Source: Cucumis sativus
Lineage: Eukaryota; Streptophyta; Magnoliopsida; Cucurbitales; Cucurbitaceae
Reading direction: 5' to 3'
Assembly (NCBI RefSeq): GCF_000004075.3
Contig: NC_026656.2
Coordinates: 16,812,607-16,876,606 of the forward strand
Length of the DNA: 64,000 nucleotides
Positions within the stretch are counted from its first letter, which is position 1. Each line of letters begins with the position of its first letter. Made by a program: the position numbers and the translations under genes. Shown piece by piece: positions 1 through 11,700 of this stretch. The notes beneath the pieces are model-generated. The model was given only the letters and a program-made list of their open reading frames with translations. It was not told the origin of the DNA and did not search any database.

Positions 1-148
1 ACTACTCCTTAGCTCAAGTACTTCTTGAAAAGTCTTTATAACAAGGCTTGTCATTATTCATTTGTTCATAACCTGCCTTAAGGAACCTCCTGATAGTGAA
101 CTTATAGGTCTCTAATTCTACCTATAACTAAAATTTTACCACGTAACT

Positions 149-170
149 TATATATATATATATATATATA
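149..170. repeat. (TA)11 microsatellite
   Basis: Uninterrupted TA dinucleotide run read directly from the sequence. Confidence 0.95.
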
Positions 171-1194
171 CATACATGTATATGAGTGTTGAAATTCAGA
201 CAAAAATAAGCACGTGGAAAAGAAAACTATTAACACTCAACTTTATTTTATCGTGATATTTTCTAATAATTAACCTAATGGAAACCAAACTTCCCTCTTT
301 TTCTTCCTTTTGTTTTTGCTCCACCAAAAATTCTTACCCTCTGTTTTCTCAAAGCCTAAAGTTTAGGCTTTGTTGACTTGGGGTGCATTATATTTATTCA
401 TTTATAGCAACATAGTTTATAGTTTATAAGGTAGGTTCAAATCTTTAGTATCTTTAATATTTTATAACATAACACATAAAATAGTTTCAATGGCAACCAC
501 CATTTGCTTTGCTTTTAAAGAATCTTTGGAACTTTTTTCTCGAACTTAATTATTTTTTCTTATGATTAATATTGTCGTAATAATTGAACTCATTTCAAGT
601 GCATAAAAAACTTTTGATATTTTGTAGAATATATTAAAGAAGTAGATTTTATATGTTTTGGTATGGAGAATAAGAATATAATAATGGGATTATTGATGAT
701 TAAACTCTTAGGAAGAATGAGTATTGTAGCATAGCCTAAACCAAAACTAGTTGATAGAATTATTGGATCACTAAACATTACTCGTGGGGGCATCGCCTTT
801 CACTTTTCCATTCTTTTATGTTCTAATAATAATTAAGTATATATTCATAATAATAATATTAGCATTTTATATCCCATTTTGTATTTAGGTTAAAATTACA
901 AAAATCTCCTTAAATTTTCCTTTTAAGAAATGCTTATCCTTCACCTTTCTTTTTATTTATTTATTTATTTATTTATACATGTGTGTTTAAGGCGTAACTT
1001 TTGGTGTGTATGCTTGAAAATAGTTTGAAAATTGTTTAAATCATTTTAAAACACGACTTTAATCATTGAATCTTAATTCCATATTTGATATTATGCTTTT
1101 AATTGGAATGAAAATTTCATATTATCAAGTTTTAAATTATTAAAGACATTTTCAGAGTGATTTTGAAAACGATAAAAGTGACTTTTACTATTTA

Positions 1195-1610
1195 AGAATT
1201 ATTCGTAAACGTAACTTAAAGTATAAGTTCATTAAAAACTATGACTACTCAAAACAATTGTGTGACCTATAGACGATGTAGCAATATATGATTTAAAGTA
1301 GGTCGCAATTTGTGTATTAAATGACACAAGTATGAAATTTTTAAAGTATAGAATGTAGCAATATACGATGTAGCAATAGACGATGTAACAATGTAGAATT
1401 ATTCGTAAACGTAACTTAAAGTAGGTCGCAATTGTCATTCTATATCACTATTAGTTTCTATATCAAAAATAGTTTTAAAAAATGTTTATTAAATAGACTA
1501 AACGAGTTTAGTTGGAGTAATTATGGTGACCATCTATCCTAAAGTTGAGAGGGTTGAATCTGTTGACTCCAATTATTTTACTAGAAAATGTGTATTAAAT
1601 GACACAAGTA
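1195..1610. repeat. cluster of interlocked short direct repeats
   Basis: Three repeat pairs overlap in this stretch. A 29-bp exact repeat lies at 1195-1223 and 1395-1423, offset by exactly 200 bp. An 18-bp repeat containing aaagtaggtcgcaatt lies at 1293-1310 and 1416-1433. A 22-bp exact repeat containing tattaaatgacacaag lies at 1311-1332 and 1589-1610. The motif cgatgtagcaata also recurs between 1274 and 1380. The pattern suggests local duplications or a decayed element; I cannot name a family. Confidence 0.8.
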
Positions 1611-2214
1611 ATATAGTAAATTTTTTTAAAAAAAAAAAAAAGAGAAGAGAAGAAAAGATTCTCAAAACAAAGAAGAAAATTCAAGTATTGAATAAAACCC
1701 AACCCATGTGTTTATTGTGTTAGTAGAGGGTGACATAAATCTAATCTATCTAATCCAAATCTACAAAAAAAAGTGTGACACACACATGTATGTATTAAAC
1801 ACTATAGTAGCACTCAAACTCATGGATCTAAACCTAACACTCAACTTGTTAAAACATTATATCCTGGACGAAGAAAACTTAATCCAAACTTTGAAAATGT
1901 CGGATGTAGTCCAAACTCGAAATAGTTCGAAAGAGAAAGAAAAGAAAAGTGAACGGTGAATAAGAAAAGCAAAGACATTGTAAGACACCCCATTACAGAA
2001 AGATCAAAAAAGGGATAAAGAAGTAAAGAATGGTTTAAGAAATTAAATAAACTAAAGGAAAAGAGAGAGAGAGAGAGATGTGATGATAAAAGAAGAAAAA
2101 GTGAAGCATAAGCTGTCCTTTAATATTTCTTTCTTTTCTTTTCTTTTCTTTTTAAATCTCTTAAACCCCAAATTCATTCATTCATTCATTCTGTCTATCA
2201 CAAATTCACAAATT

Positions 2215-3201
2215 ATGAGATCCATGAAGAGAAGAAATCACTCCAAATCAAAACCCACTGCTCCACCGGCCGATCTTCTCGTCTGTTTTCCTGCACGTGC
2301 TCATCTCACTCTTCTCCCAAGTCCCGCCAGACCTCCCGCCGAACCCCATCGTCGTCACTACCGGAAAGCTCAACCAAGTCCTCTTCCATGGGCTAAGGAG
2401 ATGTCGTCGGAGCCCACTTCCCCCAAGGTCACCTGCGCCGGCCAGATCAAAATCAGACCTCATTCTCATCGATCAACCAAGAATTGGCAATCGGTTATGG
2501 AAGAAATCGAGCGAATTCACAACAAAAAGAAAAATCCAATTCGAAATCAAAATCCTTTCGGTTTCAAGAGAGAAATTGTTAATTTCCTCTCGTGTTTACG
2601 GGGATTCCGTTTTGATTTCCGTTGTTTCAGAGGCTTCCCTCAATCCGACATTACAACAGATGATGAGGATGATGAAGAAGAAGTATTCGAACAACACGAA
2701 CCCGAATCCGAATCCCAATCAGAATCAGAAGAAGAACCCACAAGAGGAAGAACGATGTTCTCAGAATGGTTCATGGTTTTACAGGAAGGCGAAGAAGAAA
2801 CCAAACCCATAAACAACGACGCCGTTTCTTCACTCGAATTCCAACCTTCCTCTGTTTCTGTTCCTCCCCCAAATGCTCTCTTACTTATGCGTTGCAGGTC
2901 AGCCCCAAATTCTCTTTTACGAAAACCAAAACAACAAGAAGAAAAAGAATTAGAAGAAGAAGAAGAAGAAGAAGAAGAAGAGAAATCGAAAATCAGCTTG
3001 AAGTTGTTAATGGAGGAAGAGAAAGAAATGGTGACTGCGAAGAAGAAAAGCTTGATGGTAATGGATTATGATGCTGATTTTTACAAACTTTCATCAGACA
3101 TTGCTAAAGAAACATGGGTTGTGAGTGGATCAAGTACCAGTAGTAGTAGTAGTAGATGTAATGACGATCCATTGTTGAGAAGTCGAAGCTGGAAGAGATG
3201 A
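2215..3201 (+). CDS. Acidic plant protein of unknown function
   Basis: Single-exon gene of 328 residues. The open frame extends upstream to 2080, but I chose the ATG at 2215: the upstream 45 codons translate from pyrimidine-rich 5' UTR-like sequence, and the protein then begins with a basic MRSMKRRNHSKSK stretch followed by ADLLVCFPARAHLTLLP, which resembles a block I know from uncharacterised plant proteins. Around residues 155-180 there is a strongly acidic region of D/E with a QSESE-like repeat. A GAA run encodes about ten consecutive glutamates near residue 250. A conserved-looking PPPNALLLMRCRSAP block precedes it. The end is rich in serine and basic (RSRSWKR). No enzyme motif, signal peptide or membrane segment is visible. 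Charge and composition suggest a nuclear or scaffold protein, by inference only. A likely polyadenylation signal (aataaa) lies at about 3222. Confidence 0.8.
   Translation: MRSMKRRNHSKSKPTAPPADLLVCFPARAHLTLLPSPARPPAEPHRRHYRKAQPSPLPWAKEMSSEPTSPKVTCAGQIKIRPHSHRSTKNWQSVMEEIERIHNKKKNPIRNQNPFGFKREIVNFLSCLRGFRFDFRCFRGFPQSDITTDDEDDEEEVFEQHEPESESQSESEEEPTRGRTMFSEWFMVLQEGEEETKPINNDAVSSLEFQPSSVSVPPPNALLLMRCRSAPNSLLRKPKQQEEKELEEEEEEEEEEKSKISLKLLMEEEKEMVTAKKKSLMVMDYDADFYKLSSDIAKETWVVSGSSTSSSSSRCNDDPLLRSRSWKR
2952..2981 (+). repeat. (GAA)n trinucleotide repeat inside a coding region
   Basis: A GAA/AGA run inside the acidic protein gene encodes a polyglutamate tract. Because the unit is three bases, length changes keep the frame and alter only the tract length. 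Confidence 0.9.
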
Positions 3202-5941
3202 TGAAGATCGAACAACTCAAATCAATAAAAAATTAAAAGAAAAAACTCTTGTGCTCTGCTTCCCTTGTTTTCTAATTTCCATGAAATTTCTGCCAAGAAC
3301 TTGAAAACCCCACATGAGATTTTTGAAGATCTGATATGGGTTTTGTTTACTTTCTTTGAATCTGTAATAGATTAATATGAACATGATGTACAGTGAAATT
3401 TTACGATTATCTTAATTTTCAGCTTCAAAGCTTTCATTGACTTAAGTTCTGACAGTGTTCATAAATCTGACCAAATTTTCTTTGTTCTTTTTTGTTTTGG
3501 AAATTTGGGCATTGAGGAATCTTAATCTACATCTCTATCTTTCTAATTTTAAATGAATCTCACTACCAAATACAAATACTTGAGATCCAATTAGATAAAT
3601 TGTTCGAAGATCGAGATTAGACGATTAGATATAGCATAGTATAATCCCAAATGCACTTTATGTCAATCAAATCCTTATTCGTTTTTCCTCTCGTCCTTTA
3701 TAACTTTTTTTCTTTTTACTTTAAATAAGAAGAGAATTCTTTGAATCTCTACCCTTCACAGCAACTGACTATTTTTGTTCTAAATTCTTAACTTCATCTA
3801 TTGTGTTTTAGACTTCAAAATATACATGGTCGGCTCTTATTGTGACAATACAATGTCCGATCACTTTTTGTTATTATGTTTATTCAATGGTGATTTTATG
3901 CATTCATTTGTTTTCAACTTTACTATTTTATATACATTTTTTAAAAAAAAAAAATTGAATGTTAGGTAGAAGCACTATAAAAAGAGTCTACCTCTTTAAC
4001 CCTAAATGTTCCTAACTAGAGCAAGATATGTTCCTAACTAGAGCAAGATTAAATGGTGTGATTAGTATAAAAGTTTTGAAAGAGGGTTTGTGTAATTGAA
4101 ATTGAAAAAGAGAATTATTTCATGTCATAAATTTTATAGCGAGGAAATTATATACAATTTAACTAATACGAAGATAAGAGGCGAATTATTAAAATAAATG
4201 AACAAATGAAACTATGGTTTAAGAGAAAAACTTGGTGATGGCTTCCAAATTAGAAATGTTGTGTATTAATGATGACTACAAACACAGATTAAAAATACTT
4301 TTATTAATTATATAAATACATGTAATCATAACACATGAATTCTTACATATATATATTTCTATACTAAACACAAATATCTTTTTACCAATGATAAATAAAT
4401 AAAACACCTCTAAAATGAAAACGTATTGTTTTTATGGTAAATCATAAACCTTTTTTGTAAGGAGTTTAGTTATAATTTGTAATTAGACATTGGTTTTAGA
4501 TTGCAAATTTATACTGTAAAAAATAATATATAATTAGTCTTTGAGATTTTAAATCCATAAATCTATTAAAGAAAACTGGGGGTAAATTTTTTTTGACTCC
4601 ATAATGGTAACAAATAGAGTCAATTAAAAAAATTAAAATATTTATTTATCTATTAATATTTGAAAAGGTAAAAGTAATTTTAACGTTGCATTGCATGATA
4701 TTTATGACTTTTAACAAATAAATTATTTGATGATTGAATTAATTAGTTAAGAGGGTGAAACTAAACCAAGAAAAGAAGATGATAAATAATAAAATTATTA
4801 TCATTATTATTATTTATAAAAAAAGAAAAAGGCTTTTGGAGTTAATAATGAGGCATGGGATTATGATTATGCCCACTTCCATTACGACCACTCATAATCA
4901 TTATCACTTTTAATTAGCCTTTAATCTCTTCACTTTGTCCTTGCAAAAATCTTCACTTAATCTCATTCAGGGAAAAAAAAATCAAATTGATAAAGTCAAA
5001 ATAAAACATATTTCAATGTTATGAGGACATTAATATTAATATACATTGGAATACTAAAATTTTAAAAATTTGAATCATCAACAAAAGGATATAGTGTTCT
5101 TGGTTTACAATTACAAGGTTAAATTAGTGATTATCTCTAAATTTTCAAACTTGTCAGTTTAAATCATTAGATTTATCTGATAATTCACCACACTATCATT
5201 TTTAAAAAAATATTTAACAACTTTGAATATAAATTGAACAAGTTTGACATATTTGAGACCTTAAAAAGACTTAGTTGATAATATTAAATAAAATAATGAC
5301 AATTACACCTATAAAACCCTAGACTTCCAACTCAATGATCAGTAGAATGCATGGACTTCAAAAGCAGTAAATAATGTATCTGCATAATTTGTTAGCTCAT
5401 CAGATGATGAGGTGTGAAACAATTCAAATCTCTATCATAAGATAAAACCTAGAAGTCTTCAAAAGTTTGAAGCAATGATTCCATGAAAAAAAAAAGAAAA
5501 AAGATGATAAAATAGATTTCAGAACCATAGTAATATAATGGAATGAAGTGAGAATAAAATGATTGTTAAGAATGGAAATGAGAATTATAGTTTGATCTTT
5601 TCAGCATCATAGCCAAATCAATTAATCAATATAATAATGATAAATAAAAATGAAAACCCCAAGTAATGGAAGTAAAATAGCCAGAAGACAACCAAAAAAA
5701 AAAAAAAAACTGAACTACTAGACACAAGACACACAACACAACCAAGTACAAAAGAAAACATTATGGAACACAACCCAATTAGCAGAGACTTCCATAGTTG
5801 TTGACTAACCAAAAGTTAAAACCTAACAACATAATTTTACCCAAACCAGATGACAATTCCCAATAACACCATATGCATATCATCCACCCCCCACCACCCC
5901 ACCAAGTGAAAGTATTGAGTTTTGTTAGAAACCTAGATGAT
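3202..5941. other. AT-rich intergenic DNA between convergent genes
   Basis: No gene is supported. The stretch holds the 3' UTR of the gene ending at 3201, a 2 x 22-bp tandem repeat at 4006-4049 and, near the right end, the 3' UTR of the DUF4057-type gene read on the minus strand. ORFs at 5618-5970 are shadows of that UTR and last exon in other frames. Confidence 0.7.
4006..4049. repeat. 22-bp tandem duplication
   Basis: Two exact adjacent copies (4006-4027 and 4028-4049) of a unit containing gttcctaactagagcaag. Confidence 0.9.
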
Positions 5942-8380
5942 TTAAACCAAGGCAATGCTGCTCTCACCACCTGGTGGTTTGCGTACCCCGCCTAAGTAGT
6001 CTCGGGTCTCTACCTTTCCGTCTGCAAATATGTCGTTGCCACTCATCTCTCGCAACTTTGCAACACTCAATGGTTTCTCTGTAGACGATGGAGGAACGTC
6101 ACCTTTGAAGATGTCATTTCCTGATAATTCTGAAAACTTCTTGTCGTAAATCTTCTTTGCTGTCTTTACTGAAGGTTCTTCTCCGGGGATTATGCCTCTC
6201 TGTTTAGGAATGGAAAGGAGGTAATTGGGTAATTAATTAAATGATATCATATGTCTTGAAGAAAAAACTTAGAAGAAAAGTAAACTAAAAAACTAAGCAT
6301 AAAAGGCAACAAACAACTACCGTCTAACCGAAGCCATATCAGCTTATCAAATAGGGACATGCTTGATTATTCAGAAAAAGCAGCCCCACATAGAAAGATT
6401 TGTGATGATTGTGCACGCATATTAAACCAACTGGAATCCTAGGATTTCATCATTGTGAGCTTTTGGCCCCATCCATGAAAATATGGTGCAAAGAAACGAT
6501 TAAACTAGAGAAATTAGGGATGAACCGCCCTTGTGATGGATTAGTTGCACGTAGATTAACCAACTAAATCCTAGGATTTCATCATTGTGAGATTGACCCC
6601 ATCGAGGAAAATATGAAGCAAACCAAGTAACATTTATTATAAGAGTTTGAACACAACATCTCCCACTCTAATACCACGGTAAATTCACTACTAAGTTAGA
6701 AAACGAAAGCAGATGGGTTGCTTTTAATATATCAATAACACAATGCGCCACCCTACTATCCATGTTTCCCAAAGAACGAACCAAGAGGCAAGAGGAATAT
6801 GGTAAAGATACTCACTCCATGGCTTTCAATTTCTGAAAATTGTGTTGGTTTTTTCACCGTTTCTTCAGAAATACAATTGAATTCTGAACCAAACTTCAAA
6901 TTCCAAAAAAAGAGTTCTTAGAAACTACATCTTCAATTTTCAAAACTCGGCTTATATATTTAAAAAACACTTGTAAAAGTTCGTGCAGAAGAAACAAATA
7001 AACCAATGAACAGAAGTAGGCTTGATTTTCAAAACCAAACGGTTATCAAACGTACCAAACTTAAATTCTATAGTTCTAAGCAAAATGAGTGAATGGCATT
7101 TGTGGGATTGCCTTCTAAATGGTTATGCGTGAATGAGAGTGTCTAGAATTTCATCCAGAAAACTACTTAACAAGAGATTTTTAGTGGAGTACTACTTACA
7201 CTGTCAGGCTCCCCAATCTCTATGCTTCCTTTTAGATCCAAAGTGCGAGCTGTTGTTGGTCGAGGCAAAATCTCAGGAGGAGGAGCAAATATGTCATGTC
7301 CACTAAGCTCCTTGCATTTGGCATCAGAGAGCTGCTTCTTCAACTTTGCATCGGCATCACTTTCTAAGTTCCCACTCAACTCACGCTGCTTCGCAACCTC
7401 AGGTACCGTAGTAGGCTTTTTAGGAGAAACACTACCTTCTTCACCAAATGAAATATGACTAATTCCAGCCAATGTTTGCTGCAGTTTGATCAATCAATCA
7501 AGATTATGAGTTAGATAAGAATTGCCTCAGAACCCAAACCACAAATTCGCTCACAGTTCACATTCAAAACTAAAATAATTGATCTCGTTCGATGGATACC
7601 TGGTACATACGTATTCCTGTTTTATTCTGTGAAGGGTTGGCGCTTCCAGATTCTAGTTCTTCATCTCCTTCATTACCAACAAAAATTCCACTCCCAGTCA
7701 TCTCCTTCATTTTATATCCAGAACAGGGCTTCCTGCAGTTTGAAAATAAAACAATTGAAGCAGCTCGTTTAAAAATTCAAACTAATAGACTCCACAAAAA
7801 AATTGGAGATCTGACGTATAATATATTGAAAAATAGAGAGCATTGAAAATTTGAGATCCAATCACGAGACATTAGAACAAGAAAGAGATGTTAAATTTGA
7901 ATGAGTTGACCAAAGTAAGAGTGTAAACAAGCAGATCGGTGGCATAAAATAAAACAAAGCGTAGAAAAGCCAAAGAGAAGAATAAGAGAATTCTGTTAGT
8001 ATGGAATTGGGTAAGAAGGTAAAAAGAAACAAAAAGGAAAATAGAATGGAATGAAATGAATAAAGATTGAAGGAAAGAGAAGGAGCGTTAGATCTCACCT
8101 TTTGTTCAAGCTCTCGACCTCTTCATCCGTAACCTGGCCTCCAAAGACGACCTTACTAATCCCATCGGAGGGCTAAAAGAGAAGAGAATAAGGCAAAGGG
8201 AAGAAGAAAAGAAAAGAAAGAAAAAGATAGAAATGTAGAAAGTTTTACCTGATGAGAGCGGGGAGCTGAGCGAGAAGCAGAAGAGGGAAGAGCAGGGGAA
8301 TCAGCGGGAGGAAGTTCAGGCCAGGTGAGGAGATCAGCAGTGGAGGTATGAGGTTTCCGAACAGGAGTGGTTCTGTCCAT
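5942..8380 (-). CDS. DUF4057 / HN1-like protein
   Basis: Five coding exons on the minus strand: 8380-8249, 8172-8099, 7732-7600, 7478-7200 and 6199-5942. All introns are GT-AG and the frame is kept, giving 291 residues. The N-terminus MDRTTPVRKPHTSTADLLTW fits plant DUF4057 proteins, sometimes annotated as hematological/neurological expressed 1-like. The striking feature is a recurring motif: EMTGSGIF (exon 3), ELSGHDIF (exon 4), ELSGNDIF and EMSGNDIF (exon 5), with a related GISKVVFG / GISHISFG motif in exons 2 and 4. Such short repeats suit a largely disordered protein that binds a partner several times. Animal HN1/JPT relatives are microtubule- or cell-cycle-linked, but the plant function is not established. 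The start codon follows a long CT/TTC-rich leader. Intron 4 (about 1 kb) carries a diverged tandem duplication. Confidence 0.9.
6395..6630. repeat. diverged ~132-bp tandem duplication in an intron
   Basis: Two copies in intron 4 of the DUF4057-type gene. A 25-bp exact core containing cctaggatttcatcattgtg lies at 6435-6459 and 6567-6591. It is flanked by similar sequence on both sides: gtgcacgcatattaaaccaact versus gttgcacgtagattaaccaact, and ccccatccatgaaaatatg versus ccccatcgaggaaaatatg. Confidence 0.8.
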
Positions 8381-8570
8381 TGGAGAAGAAAGAGAGGAAG
8401 GAAGATGAAGAAGAAGAAATGAAAAAATGAAGAAATGAAGAAATGGGAGTTGAGAATTAAGGGTTTGGGGTGGTTTGCTTGGAAAGCACTCCGAAGCTTT
8501 GATTTGGTGTGTATTTTTTGTTAATGGCTTCTTCTTCACTCAGAGGAGAAGAGGAAGGAAGGAGGAGGAG

Positions 8571-8635
8571 GAGAAGAAGAAGAAGAAGAAGAAGAAGAAG
8601 GAAGCAGAGAGATACAGTGGGAATGTGCTGTGGAA

Positions 8636-8672
<37 letters not shown>

Positions 8673-8748
8673 TTGTGTTAACTGAAATGACCAAAATACC
8701 CTGGGGATCTGGAAGTTTCTTTTTCTTTCTTTCTTTCTTTCTTTCTTT
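8571..8748. repeat. purine/pyrimidine microsatellite cluster upstream of the DUF4057-type gene
   Basis: An (AGA)n run at 8571-8600, an (AG)17-like run at 8638-8670 and a (TTTC)n run at 8721-8748. Read on the minus strand, the first two give TTC and CT runs in the probable 5' UTR or core promoter of the gene starting at 8380. Such Y-patch leaders are common in plant promoters. Confidence 0.9.
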
Positions 8749-8751
8749 AAT

Positions 8752-11700
8752 TTTTGGTGCCGTTGGGAAGGGAAGGGAGAGTAGATTGGAAGTGAAATCA
8801 GTAGAATAGTATTTTCTACTCTTTCTTTATTTAAAGTCTAATAATAAAAAGCTATATTTAATAAATAAAAAAGCGTTTAGAGATATTTGAATTTTGAAGC
8901 GCCATTTTCATTTTCATTAATTTATAATGTGAAACGTAAAATGTCAAGTGGTCCGCACGTGCCATCAAAATGACTGTTCCTTTTTTTTACAATTTTTTAA
9001 ACTACAAGATTAATCCTATGATTAGAGGCTTCATTTCTCTCACTCTCTCTACTTTCTCTCCAACCTTAATTAAACACTCTCTTATAATTTCACATTTTAG
9101 GACTCTCAATTATTTGTGTTTCTTTTATGAAGCAAAATTAGAAACATGACTTCTACCTTAATCTTTCAAGCTAAGAGAAACAAAAAAAATATTTAAAAAA
9201 ACTGTGACGTAATGAGCAATATAGTGAGCAATTTGATTCTCAAACACGAGACGAAAAAAAAAAGAGATAATTCTCAAACGCCTCATCAAAACACCGATCT
9301 CATCAAGTGCATTTCTCACATTCGATGTCCTCAATAATAATGAAAAGTTTAATTATATTCAATTCATCAATTCGAGTGTAATTGAGTTAGATAGGATAGT
9401 GATTACGTTTTTAATGCTTACCTAGTCAAGATCTCTGTCTTATTGAAAATTAAAAGTAAAAAGTAAAAATAAATAAAATCCATGGAAATCGTTTAAAAAG
9501 GTATATATAAATAGATGGATGTGTTTTGGTATGGGGTGTGATAGAATCTTCTTAAAATATATGAATTAAATTGGCAGAACTTAAAAGCTTATAGAGTTAT
9601 TAATGGTTTTGTAGACAAAATTGATAAGATTAGGGACTAATTTTATAATTGAATATGATGATTATTGAAAATTAATTCATTGGTGTATGACTCAATTCAA
9701 CCTTTAAATTACTCTATGTACCAAAGAAGGAAACAAGTTAGGTGGAGAGATAAAGCCATCAATCTCTCTTATAATTCTCTTATATATATTTGTTTATTTG
9801 TTTGGATATGGTTGGTTGCATTTGCTTTCCTATACTAACCACTCCAAACACTTTGTATTATTATCATTCCTCAAACAAATTTTTTTAAAAAAAATTGTAC
9901 TATTATCAGTTACTCCAATTATAAATTAGTCTTTCAATTCTTCTTAATCCATATTCAAATTCTCATAAAATTTTTGCATCCACCACTATTTGCTTTTTTA
10001 TGCTCACCACATACCAATAATTTGCAATTCTCTTTGATTTCATTAATTTTGTTTGATTTTAAAAATTCTCTAAATAAAAAGTTTGTCCCTTTCTTTTTTA
10101 TTATTCCTGTTTGAAAGTAATGTGATTGAAATGTTTTTCATTCCTTTACTTGAAAAACTAGTCATATTATTAATCCCTATCTGAAAGTTTTCTTTTATAA
10201 AATGAAAGAAATATTTTCTAAGTAAATTTATTCATCATTTATCTACTGTGATACATTTACATTTGTTCATACATTTTCTTAAATAATTTTGCATTTGAAA
10301 AACAAACGTTAAGGTGAAATTACAAGTTTAGTTCAATTTTGTGTTTATTTAGCATTTACATTATAAAATGCATCTATTAATTCCACAAACTTGTTGAGTT
10401 TACACCCGTATATTTCCAACAATAACTGAATGTCTAATGCTTATTGATACATTAAACATTTTTTAAAATTCATGTACACACATAATATAAAATAAACACA
10501 ATAGAATGGAATACCAAACTAGTAATTTAGCACTTACAATAGAATGGAATAAGAATTTATGGGGAAACACACACAAAAGTCAAAGCTGCCAACCAAACTT
10601 GTGACTTTAGAAGGGGTACCCCAAATCATATATATATATATATATGCCTCTGCTCTGACAATTCTCTCTTCTTCTTTTTTTTCTCTTTCATGAATTAAAA
10701 GTGCAAAGGTTACAATAATGGAACAAAATTTGAAACTATTTTTTCCAATTTTTTTTTAAAAAATAGTGAATTAGGAAATACAAATTAGAAGAAAAAATTG
10801 TGAAGAAGGTAGTGGAAAAATAGCATAATTAATTAATTGAAAAGGTTGGGAAATGGCATGTGATGTAAGCATTTGGATTGAGCAGTGAATCTTAGCTATA
10901 AAGTTTCACATGCACTCATTTCTCTCATCTATTCTTACTTTTTTCCTTTTCTTTATTTATTGTTTTCTATTATATTCTATATACTTAAAAAAATGTATTT
11001 CTATATTTCCACCCTTCATTGTTTTTTCAACCAAAAGAAAAAAAAATAAAGTTATTAGAACTTAATTGAATTACAATTTTAGTAGCTTCTATATTTAACC
11101 TTACCTTTGAGTATTTGTAGGTATGCCTTTTTAAGTTTTATTTCCATCCATCCTTTCCATACCTCACCTACTAAACTATTTTATTTCGTAAAAGTATCTT
11201 TTATATTTTATCGACCGATAATCAAAGGAAGATAATTGAAATTGTCCATTTTAAGTTATTTAAGATGTGTTGAAGTAAGTTTGTATAATGTGACATCTTG
11301 TTTTAATTCGTTAATGTAATCTATTAAGCTATAATTAAAAACCAACATAAATTTAGTTTACTAACCATTCAAATGTTCAAATCTCCTATTTAAAATATTA
11401 TTATAAAGTAAAAAAAGAAAAAAAAAGAAAAAACAACCTTCTATAAAAGAAAACGATATTTCAAGTTATCTTTTGTATGTTTTAAATTTTTATTTAAAAA
11501 ATAGGGTTATTTTGAAACTTATTATACCAAAATAGACGTGTTTTATGAGTTATTTTCAAATATACAAAAATTAATCAATTTATTTACAAATATATCAAAA
11601 TTTGTTTATAGACTATTAATTTAAGTTAAATTAATATTTTAAAACTAAAAAAAAAAGGAAAGGAAAGGGTAAAGGAAAGTTGAATTTTTTTCCCCCACAT

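Larger units (their letters stand above)
1..2214. other. AT-rich intergenic DNA with short repeats
   Basis: I see no gene here. The stretch holds a (TA)11 run at 149-170, a (TTTA)n run at 952-976, interlocked direct repeats at 1195-1610 (listed separately) and a GA run at about 2062-2078 just before the first gene. Short open frames at 590-793, 1232-1438 and 1523-1959 have AT-rich, low-complexity translations and no recognisable motif. The last few hundred bases should contain the promoter and 5' UTR of the gene starting at 2215. Confidence 0.7.

Noticed and set aside
7222..7458. plus-strand frame of 78 codons
   Set aside because: Antisense to exon 4 of the DUF4057-type gene.
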